DNA of 7,293 nucleotides, taken from contig WTAY01000152.1 of assembly GCA_013139345.1 (NCBI GenBank), positions 1 to 7,293 of the forward strand, read 5' to 3'. Under the pieces are notes generated by a model. The model was given only the letters and a program-made list of their open reading frames with translations. It was not told the DNA's origin and made no database searches. This DNA is from Methylophaga sp. (lineage in GTDB: Bacteria; Pseudomonadota; Gammaproteobacteria; Nitrosococcales; Methylophagaceae). Numbering within the stretch: position 1 is the first letter of the stretch; each line of letters opens with the position of its first letter. Positions 1 to 5,863 of this stretch are shown here, piece by piece. Both the position numbers and the translations under genes were made by a program.

Positions 1-1
1 T

Positions 2-874
2 AGCGTGACAGTTGACGCACGAACGAATTCACTATTGCTACGAGATACTGCAGATCAATTGGTACAAATTCGTAGGTTAATTGATAAATTAGACATTCCA
101 ATTCGTCAGGTTTTAATTGAATCACGCATTGTTATTGCGAATAATGACTTTACTAAAGAGCTGGGTGTCAGGTTTGGAGCATCAACAATTAGTCAGCATA
201 ATGGTAGCTTAACGAGTGAGGCGGTTTCCTCAGGATCGTTGAATGGTACTGATGCTCTCCATAATGGTGATGACTTAGAACAAATTGATAGATTAAATGT
301 AGATATGCCGGTTACCAGTCCTGCAGGTTCCATTGCTTTTGCACTATCAAAACTACCTCTCGGCATGTTGATTGATCTAGAACTCTCAGCTATGCAACAA
401 GAAGGTAATGGTGAGATTGTATCAAGTCCGCGGGTAATTACATCTAATCAGAAAACAGCAACGATTGAACAAGGTACTGAGATCCCTTATCAAGAAGCGA
501 GCTCAAGTGGTGCAACCTCAGTGTCCTTCAAAAAAGCAGTGTTAAAATTAGAGGTAACACCTCAGATTACACCTGATGACCGAATTATTATGGACTTAGA
601 AGTTAATAAAGATGAGGTGGGTGCTATATTCTTAGGAGTGCCAAGTATTGATACAAGAAGTGTAAAAACACAAGTATTAGTTGATAATGGCGAAACGGTA
701 GTGTTAGGTGGTATCTATGAGCAAAGAAAAACGAGTTCTTCAAAACGAGTTCCTTTCTTTGGGGATTTACCTTATGTCGGCTTCTTATTTAAAACTAACA
801 GCAATGAAGATACTAAGCGTGAATTATTAGTCTTCGTGACACCAAAGATTATTAAAGATAGTCTTAAGTTTTAA
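2..874 (+). CDS. pilQ: Type IV pilus secretin PilQ, C-terminal part (5' partial)
   Basis: This is the C-terminal end of the outer-membrane secretin through which type IV pili exit the cell. The frame is open to the left edge of the window. The GTG at 5-7 is an internal valine codon in a typical PilQ stretch (VTVDARTNSLL), not a start, so the gene begins upstream. About 290 residues are visible. They include the end of the last N-domain (DTADQLVQIRRLIDKLD, then VLIESRIV), a Ser/Gly/Asn-rich segment, and the secretin core with IVSSPRVITSNQ, the ATIEQGTEIPYQ stretch and the C-terminal signature VPFFGDLPYVGFLFK followed by RELLVFVTPKII. The neighbours aroK-aroB-damX match the usual gammaproteobacterial pilMNOPQ-aroKB locus. 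A rho-independent terminator follows 25 bp after the stop codon. The family call is very secure; the missing N-terminus (signal peptide, AMIN domains) cannot be assessed. Confidence 0.95.
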   Translation, partial: SVTVDARTNSLLLRDTADQLVQIRRLIDKLDIPIRQVLIESRIVIANNDFTKELGVRFGASTISQHNGSLTSEAVSSGSLNGTDALHNGDDLEQIDRLNVDMPVTSPAGSIAFALSKLPLGMLIDLELSAMQQEGNGEIVSSPRVITSNQKTATIEQGTEIPYQEASSSGATSVSFKKAVLKLEVTPQITPDDRIIMDLEVNKDEVGAIFLGVPSIDTRSVKTQVLVDNGETVVLGGIYEQRKTSSSKRVPFFGDLPYVGFLFKTNSNEDTKRELLVFVTPKIIKDSLKF

Positions 875-899
875 GCCTCTCAATTTGATCTCAATGAAG

Positions 900-928
900 A
901 AGCCGGATTGTGATGATTCGGCTTTTTT
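900..928 (+). terminator. Rho-independent terminator after pilQ
   Basis: A 9-bp stem is formed by AAGCCGGAT (900-908) and ATTCGGCTT (916-924), with one G:T pair and a 7-nt loop (909-915). The right arm runs into six Ts at 923-928. It lies 25 bp past the pilQ stop and should end the pil transcript, partly or fully, before aroK. Confidence 0.85.
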
Positions 929-935
929 GTAATAT
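908..935 (+). promoter_or_regulatory. Candidate sigma70-type promoter for aroK-aroB-damX
   Basis: TTGTGA (908-913) and TAATAT (930-935) are 16 bp apart, roughly fitting -35 and -10 elements. The -35 falls inside the loop and right arm of the pilQ terminator. Transcription would begin near 942, just before the AGGA at 943-946 that could serve as the aroK ribosome-binding site. The region is A/T-rich, so such matches occur by chance. The main support is that a terminator separates aroK from pilQ, so a promoter is expected here. Confidence 0.3.
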
Positions 936-957
936 AAAAACTAGGAATTAATACAAC

Positions 958-1479
958 GTGGTAAGTGGTAATATCTTTTTGGTTGGCCCAATGGGTGCCG
1001 GTAAATCAACTGTTGGTAGACAGTTGGCTAAAGCACTTGGTCGTGATTTTTATGATAGTGATAAAGAAATTGAGAAACGAACAGGCGTATCTATTTCATG
1101 GATTTTTGAAATGGAAGGTGAAGAAGGTTTCCGTATTCGTGAACAAAAAGTGATTGATGATTTAACTAAGTTGAAAGATATTGTTTTAGCTACAGGTGGA
1201 GGGGCTGTGTTATCTGATGACAATAGACGTGCACTTCGATCTCGAGGTAATGTTGTTTATTTGTCTGCATCAGCTGAGCAGCTTTTTCGTCGAACATCGA
1301 AAGATAAAACGAGACCATTGTTGCAGACAGATGATCCTAAACAACAAATTGTCGAGCTGCTTGATGAGCGTGATCCCCTATATAAAAATGTTGCAGATAT
1401 TGAATTACGAACTGGGGACCAATCTATTCAGCATGCGGTAGCAGAAGTAATTAAACAATTAGAAAACGTAGGGCAATAA
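958..1479 (+). CDS. aroK: Shikimate kinase I (AroK)
   Basis: AroK phosphorylates the 3-hydroxyl of shikimate with ATP in the cytoplasm, the fifth step of the shikimate pathway to chorismate. The 173-residue length equals that of E. coli AroK. Visible motifs are Walker A GPMGAGKST (residues 10-18), the DSD metal and shikimate site (33-35), shikimate-binding arginine in EEGFR (R59), the GGG loop (80-82), the LID region ending in KTRPLL (R119), and DERDPLY with R138. The start is a GTG at 958. The in-frame TAA at 949-951 rules out a longer protein and Walker A begins at residue 10, so a shorter one is unlikely. A weak AGGA (943-946) lies 11 nt upstream. aroB follows after 4 nt, indicating cotranscription and probably coupled translation. 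Nothing looks damaged. Confidence 0.97.
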   Translation: MVSGNIFLVGPMGAGKSTVGRQLAKALGRDFYDSDKEIEKRTGVSISWIFEMEGEEGFRIREQKVIDDLTKLKDIVLATGGGAVLSDDNRRALRSRGNVVYLSASAEQLFRRTSKDKTRPLLQTDDPKQQIVELLDERDPLYKNVADIELRTGDQSIQHAVAEVIKQLENVGQ

Positions 1480-1483
1480 ACGA

Positions 1484-2566
1484 ATGATGAACACTCTACA
1501 GGTATCGCTAGGCGACCGTAGTTATCCTATTTATATTGGTGAAAACTTATTATCTCAAGCTGAATTATTAACACAGCATATTAAAGGGAGTGAAGTTTTA
1601 GTTGTTAGTAATACGACAATTGCACCACTATACTTACAGAAGGTTTTAGATTTGTTAACGGATTATCGTTGTGAATCAGTTGTGTTACCTGACGGTGAGG
1701 AATTTAAAACCTTAGAAGTAATGAATCAGATTTTTGATTCATTGTTAACATCTCGGTTCTCCCGTCGAGTCACCCTCATTGCTTTAGGTGGCGGTGTGAT
1801 TGGTGATATGACGGGTTTTGCTGCTTCATGTTATCAGCGCGGTGTTCCATTTATACAAATTCCTACAACACTTTTATCGCAGGTTGATTCCTCAGTTGGA
1901 GGAAAGACTGCTGTTAATCATGCCCTAGGTAAAAATATGATTGGTGCTTTCTACCAGCCACAATGTGTGATTGCTGATATAACAACACTCAATACACTAG
2001 AAGATAACCAGCTCTCTTCAGGTTTAGCTGAAGTGATTAAATATGGCCTCATCAATGACCCTGAGTTTTTTGTTTGGTTAGAAGACAATATTTCAGGTTT
2101 ACGTAACCGAGAACCATCTCTACTAGCTGAAGCAATTGAACGGTCCTGCCAAGATAAAGCGGATGTGGTTGCACAAGATGAATTAGAACAAGGTGTTCGA
2201 GCCTTGCTAAACCTAGGCCATACCTTTGGGCATGCTATAGAAACAGGTATGGGTTATGGTAATTTCTTGCATGGTGAAGGTGTTGCTGTCGGCATGGTGA
2301 TGGCGGCTGATTTGTCTCAACGTATGGGCTGGATTTCTGCGGATGATGTTGAGCGAATTAAAAATGTATTAACTGCTGCTGGATTACCTATTTCTGTACC
2401 TAAAGGAATGACGGCAGAACGATTCATGTCTTTAATGTCTGTTGATAAAAAAGTACAGGATGGCCATATCCGTTTAGTCTTATTACATGGGATCGGCAAA
2501 GCAGTAATGAGTGATGATTACTCGGCAGAAAAGCTAACCGAAACGTTGGCGGCATTTCAGTCATAA
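1484..2566 (+). CDS. aroB: 3-dehydroquinate synthase (AroB)
   Basis: AroB converts DAHP to 3-dehydroquinate, the second step of the shikimate pathway, using NAD+ and a divalent metal (usually zinc). The 360-residue length is normal (E. coli has 362). Visible motifs are DGEEFKTLE (70-78), the NAD-binding GGGVIGD (102-108), IPTTLLSQVDSSVGGKTAVNH (126-146), GLAEVIKYG (180-188) and LNLGHTFGHAIE (242-253). The expected metal ligands are E183, H246 and H263 (in LHGEG). Two adjacent ATGs at 1484 and 1487 could both start the protein. The AGGG at 1470-1473 is better spaced (10 nt) for the first. The gene lies 4 nt after aroK and 9 nt before the DamX-like gene, in the usual gammaproteobacterial order. 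Confidence 0.97.
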   Translation: MMNTLQVSLGDRSYPIYIGENLLSQAELLTQHIKGSEVLVVSNTTIAPLYLQKVLDLLTDYRCESVVLPDGEEFKTLEVMNQIFDSLLTSRFSRRVTLIALGGGVIGDMTGFAASCYQRGVPFIQIPTTLLSQVDSSVGGKTAVNHALGKNMIGAFYQPQCVIADITTLNTLEDNQLSSGLAEVIKYGLINDPEFFVWLEDNISGLRNREPSLLAEAIERSCQDKADVVAQDELEQGVRALLNLGHTFGHAIETGMGYGNFLHGEGVAVGMVMAADLSQRMGWISADDVERIKNVLTAAGLPISVPKGMTAERFMSLMSVDKKVQDGHIRLVLLHGIGKAVMSDDYSAEKLTETLAAFQS

Positions 2567-2575
2567 CTTGATGAC

Positions 2576-4153
2576 ATGAGCAATCTTGCGAACTCATCGG
2601 CAGAGCCAAGCTATATCACTCGATTAGCATTGAACTCTGCACCGTTTAGTTCGGAAGTCGCTACACAGTCATTTTTCAATGGTGAGCAGCTTGTACAAAG
2701 GCTGAACTTACTCATCCATCTTGCACGATCCAGTGACAAAGTAGGCTTCTTATTTGCTGAGAATGGGGTGGGGAAAAGCACCTTACTAACACAGGTTCAG
2801 TTAGCTACCGGTGATGATCTGCGAATATGTCGTATTGATGCCCAGTCTTTATCAGATGCTACTCCGGTTATTGAACAATGTTTACGTGCTTTTGGTATTG
2901 AAGAAGGCGAGATTAATCGAAGTTCTGAACATGAACAATTACTTAAAAACAGATTACAGCGACTTCAAAAATTAAACATTAGGCCTTTACTATTAGTTGA
3001 TAATATCGACACTATCTCGGCTGAAAATTTAGCTGTATTAATGGACTGGTTCTCTTGGCAAGGTGATGATGAATTCTTGTTACAGGCAATACTAAGCTCA
3101 AGCAGAATTATGCCTGAGTTGGATACTATTCACGGTCGCTTGCAGCGTGTTGATTTACCGAGCCTAGCAGAACATGAGCTAAGCGCTTACCTCATGCAGC
3201 GACTTGAGGCTGTGGGTTATAAAGGGGAGCTACCTTTTAGAGTAAAAGAGTTAAAGCAATTTTATCGTCAGTCTTCAGGCAACCCTGCTGTTGTGAATCA
3301 GTTGGCTCATCAAAAGTTGCTAGGGATTAAATCATCTCTTAAATCCACACATAGCCTGGATTTTTCTGGAATAAAAGCCTTATTTCGCTGGATAGGCGTA
3401 AGTGTTTTAGTCGTGTCATTAACCCTTTTATTGGTATTCCAAGACAAGGTTAATAGCCTATTCACTGAACAGACGGAAGACAATAGTATTATTGAACAAC
3501 CCTTTAATGCTGAAGACGATCCTTTAGCTACCGTTGTCCTTGATGAAGATAACATCATAAGCTCTGAGCAAGCTGAAGAAGAGACGGTGGAATCATTAGA
3601 TAGCGAACCGTTAGTTGTGGAGAAGGGTGAAGAACTAGATTCTATTAGTGAAGCGCTTAATAGTGCCTTAGATGTTGAGCTTGCAGAGCGAGAAGAGTTA
3701 GCCTCATTAGTTGCTGAACTACCCATCGTTGCAAAAGAGAAGGCTGAGGAAAAGCCGAGCAATGAAGTGATAATCTCCTCAGATGATGAAGGTGTTGAAG
3801 TAGAAATTCCTGTTCCCGAAGTCGAAGAAACGTCGCCACCACGAGTGCGCCAACAAGACTGGATTACACAGCAGCAAGGAAATCACTATACTTTCCAATT
3901 AATGGGCTCATGGCAGCAGGAGAAAGTGACTGAGTTTGTCGAGAAATATGCGTTAACGGGTGATATTGCCGAATTTCAAAGCGACCGAAATGGTCGGATA
4001 TGGTATGCCCTAATTTATGGTCATTACGACAGTAAGAAAGAAGCATTGCAAGCGAGTAGTCATTGGCCTGCTCCACTCAATACATTACCATCATGGCTAC
4101 GGCGTTTTGACAGTGTACAGAAACAGATTAAAAGTACGGTTCAAGAGCCGTAA
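2576..4153 (+). CDS. damX: DamX-like inner-membrane protein: AAA-type ATPase + TM helix + SPOR domain
   Basis: DamX proteins are single-pass inner-membrane proteins that reach septal peptidoglycan through a SPOR domain and modulate cell division. Here 525 residues carry an N-terminal ATPase-like domain with Walker A AENGVGKST (61-69, K67) and Walker B LLLVDNID (138-145), one transmembrane helix (about 272-288), a very acidic Glu/Asp/Ser-rich linker (about 296-420) and a C-terminal SPOR domain (about 436-515, with HYTFQLMGSW and GRIWYALIYGHY). The ATPase plus SPOR architecture matches the version found in Vibrio and Pseudomonas relatives, whereas E. coli DamX (428 residues) lacks the ATPase domain. 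Walker A has Ala in place of its first Gly. The ATG at 2576 has no clear Shine-Dalgarno sequence and sits 9 nt after aroB, suggesting translational coupling. The 3' end overlaps the opposing decarboxylase gene by 26 bp. Identification rests on architecture and synteny; the cellular role is inferred. Confidence 0.88.
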   Translation: MSNLANSSAEPSYITRLALNSAPFSSEVATQSFFNGEQLVQRLNLLIHLARSSDKVGFLFAENGVGKSTLLTQVQLATGDDLRICRIDAQSLSDATPVIEQCLRAFGIEEGEINRSSEHEQLLKNRLQRLQKLNIRPLLLVDNIDTISAENLAVLMDWFSWQGDDEFLLQAILSSSRIMPELDTIHGRLQRVDLPSLAEHELSAYLMQRLEAVGYKGELPFRVKELKQFYRQSSGNPAVVNQLAHQKLLGIKSSLKSTHSLDFSGIKALFRWIGVSVLVVSLTLLLVFQDKVNSLFTEQTEDNSIIEQPFNAEDDPLATVVLDEDNIISSEQAEEETVESLDSEPLVVEKGEELDSISEALNSALDVELAEREELASLVAELPIVAKEKAEEKPSNEVIISSDDEGVEVEIPVPEVEETSPPRVRQQDWITQQQGNHYTFQLMGSWQQEKVTEFVEKYALTGDIAEFQSDRNGRIWYALIYGHYDSKKEALQASSHWPAPLNTLPSWLRRFDSVQKQIKSTVQEP

Positions 4154-5285
4154 TTACATCCTCTGCTTGTGTTTTACTGCTAGCAAAAACAACACGCCAC
4201 ACCATCTCCCCTTTTATTTTAGAACGTGACAATACACCCTGTTTTTCTAATAGGGTGAGATCGAGAATACTGTTCGACCTAAAGCAGACAATTCCACTTG
4301 GAGAATAAAAAGTCTGCCAATTTGTTTGCTTACGGAGTGTCTGATGGAATAGTCTTGCTTGCTCTAGTCGATATGTAAGTTGACTTCGTAATACGTCTTT
4401 ATCCTTTAATAAGCTGCACCAGAGGGGTAAAAACAGCTCACCACCGTAAGAGCCGGCTAATGTCTTTTGGGGTGGCTGCTTGAGGTAGTCAGCATCAATT
4501 CCTGCCAGTAAAGGTAAAGGTTGTTGATAAAGTATGATGCTACAAGGTCTGGGTTGTCCTAAGGCTTTATGAGGGTCAAAGCAGACAGAGTCTGCCTGTT
4601 CGATACCCTGCAATGCTGTTTGCTCTGGGAGTAATAAGAGTGCGCCACCCCAAGCTGCATCAACATGACACCAGCTATTAAATTCCTTTGCAATCTTGAT
4701 ACATGCTGTAAGGGGATCAACCGCGCCTGATGATGTTGTTCCTGCTGTTGCAACGATAGCGATAGGAGCTTGGTGCTGACATGCTTGAGATAACTCCCCA
4801 ATATCTATTTTCCCTTGTTCATCGGTGGCAATCGCTTGAAATTCGAGGCCGAGGATCTGACAGGCTTTAATAATAGAGTAATGTGTCGCCTCAGAGCCAT
4901 AGACAATCTTAGATGGATTACTTGCATTGTCTCTAGCTTGCCAAAGAGCTTCTAAGTTTGCATAGCTACTACCATGCGTAAAGTGCCCTTCATTTTGTCC
5001 GAAAAGCTCACAGAACCAGCTAATAAGTTGTTTTTCTATCGTAACTAATTGAGGATAAAGTTCAGGGGAAAGAAGGTTGCCATTATGTGCGCCTGCGAGT
5101 AATTGCCCTAATACAGAAGGCGAATCAATAGCGGGGCTCATATGGCCTGCCCATTGAGGACTATGGTGTAAACTTCCTTCAGAAATAAGCGCTTCTATTT
5201 GTTCAAGAGCATGGGATTGTGAGTCCATTTCTAATTCAAGGAGCGGATTCTGTAATGAAGTTATGAGTGCGGAAAGTTGGCTCAT
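4128..5285 (-). CDS. Group II PLP-dependent decarboxylase, MfnA-like by context (candidate tyrosine or aspartate decarboxylase)
   Basis: This is a pyridoxal-phosphate enzyme predicted to remove the alpha-carboxyl group of an amino acid. Its 385 residues show the group II decarboxylase fold: GHFTHGSSYANLEAL (100-114), the PLP-stacking histidine in SEATHYS (H135), AGTTSSGAVD (181-190), HVDAAWGG (207-214, D209 contacting the pyridine nitrogen) and DPHKALGQP (237-245) with the Schiff-base lysine K240. The length is near archaeal MfnA (tyrosine/aspartate decarboxylase, about 390) and clearly shorter than bacterial glutamate decarboxylase, sulfinoalanine decarboxylase or PanP. The text around K240 nevertheless looks as close to sulfinoalanine decarboxylase and PanP as to MfnA. 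It is the last gene of a three-gene minus-strand operon, and its ATG overlaps the TGA of the MfnE-like kinase (ATGA, 5282-5285). Proposed roles are tyramine formation for methylofuran or beta-alanine formation for pantothenate. The fold is secure and the substrate is not. Confidence 0.85.
   Translation of the reverse strand: MSQLSALITSLQNPLLELEMDSQSHALEQIEALISEGSLHHSPQWAGHMSPAIDSPSVLGQLLAGAHNGNLLSPELYPQLVTIEKQLISWFCELFGQNEGHFTHGSSYANLEALWQARDNASNPSKIVYGSEATHYSIIKACQILGLEFQAIATDEQGKIDIGELSQACQHQAPIAIVATAGTTSSGAVDPLTACIKIAKEFNSWCHVDAAWGGALLLLPEQTALQGIEQADSVCFDPHKALGQPRPCSIILYQQPLPLLAGIDADYLKQPPQKTLAGSYGGELFLPLWCSLLKDKDVLRSQLTYRLEQARLFHQTLRKQTNWQTFYSPSGIVCFRSNSILDLTLLEKQGVLSRSKIKGEMVWRVVFASSKTQAEDVITALEPYF
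4135..4152. other. Imperfect hairpin spanning the convergent gene ends
   Basis: TACGG (4135-4139) pairs with CCGTA (4148-4152). On the plus strand an additional T:G pair and two more pairs would extend it, leaving a loop too tight to close fully. Read on the minus strand, the 5-bp stem is followed by CTTTTAAT, a weak T-tract that includes the decarboxylase stop codon. On the plus strand no T-run follows. It may act as a weak terminator for the minus-strand operon, but the stem is short and chance is possible. Confidence 0.3.
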
Positions 5286-5863
5286 ATTAACGTTAAGTTT
5301 GGGTTTGAGATACTGTCTGCTAAGTGAGCAGATGTTTGATAATTGATGACTTTTACAGTGGCTGGATGTTTAGAAAATAGGCTTATAAAACCAGAATCAA
5401 TAATAGACTGTGAAGAAAGTACTTTGACGGATGTGGTGTGAATAGGAGCCCGTTTAATCAATAGTAATTGTTCAGCATTCAGTTGATTACTTAGCCATAA
5501 GGCAAGGCTATCAGAGCTAATATCCCAACTCTTTGCTAATGAAGGTTCCGCGAGAAGCTCATCATCGGGTAACCAGATAGATAACGGTGTTTTAGGCTTC
5601 TCATATGTACTTATGGGCTGACAAGTCGGCATATGAGACTGTAGTAATAGGCCAAACTGTTTCATGGCAATGATGGCCATGTGGTGAGCGACCTCATCAT
5701 TAAAATGATGCACTGTTTGGGCGGTACGCACTTGATCAGCAAAGGGGCCTCCACCTGGGACGATGATAATCGACTGTTGAGTTGAGTATTCAACTAGAGC
5801 CGATAACCAAAGAGTCAGTTCAGGTGTGTTATATAAACTACCACCGACCTTAACAACAATCAC
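5282..5863 (-). CDS. MfnE-like amino acid kinase family protein (COG2054 type), predicted methylofuran biosynthesis
   Basis: This 193-residue protein belongs to the aspartate/glutamate/uridylate kinase superfamily. Visible motifs are the N-terminal KVGGS (5-9), VPGGGPFADQVR (35-46), DEVAHHMAIIAM (56-67) and WDISSDSLA (113-121). The PGGG-FAD-VR, DE-AH-MAI-AM and WD-SSDS pattern resembles archaeal MfnE, which phosphorylates 5-(aminomethyl)-3-furanmethanol phosphate to the diphosphate during methanofuran synthesis. Homologues occur in H4MPT-using methylotrophs, where some are mislabelled as glutamate 5-kinase or aspartokinase. The start is a GTG at 5863 overlapping the pabB stop (GTGA); KVGGS at residue 5 leaves little room for another start. 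The segment LLLIKRAP (133-140) stands where relatives often have a T-D-V-D-G loop, so nucleotide contacts may differ. No good Shine-Dalgarno sequence is seen, so translation probably depends on coupling to pabB. The family call is good; the substrate is inferred. Confidence 0.82.
   Translation of the reverse strand: MIVVKVGGSLYNTPELTLWLSALVEYSTQQSIIIVPGGGPFADQVRTAQTVHHFNDEVAHHMAIIAMKQFGLLLQSHMPTCQPISTYEKPKTPLSIWLPDDELLAEPSLAKSWDISSDSLALWLSNQLNAEQLLLIKRAPIHTTSVKVLSSQSIIDSGFISLFSKHPATVKVINYQTSAHLADSISNPNLTLI

Noticed and set aside
5..874. A complete 289-residue protein starting at GTG 5.
   Set aside because: The sequence before and after this codon is internal PilQ sequence and the frame is open to the window edge, so it is a truncated pilQ, not a short gene.
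3310..3762. A 150-codon minus-strand open frame rich in Ser.
   Set aside because: It is antisense to the Glu/Asp/Ser-rich linker of the DamX-like gene; the Ser-rich composition is what reverse-complemented acidic codons give, and no domain or start signal is seen.
4559..4801. An 80-codon minus-strand open frame within the decarboxylase gene.
   Set aside because: It is a shifted-frame shadow of the PLP-binding region of the decarboxylase, with no domain of its own.
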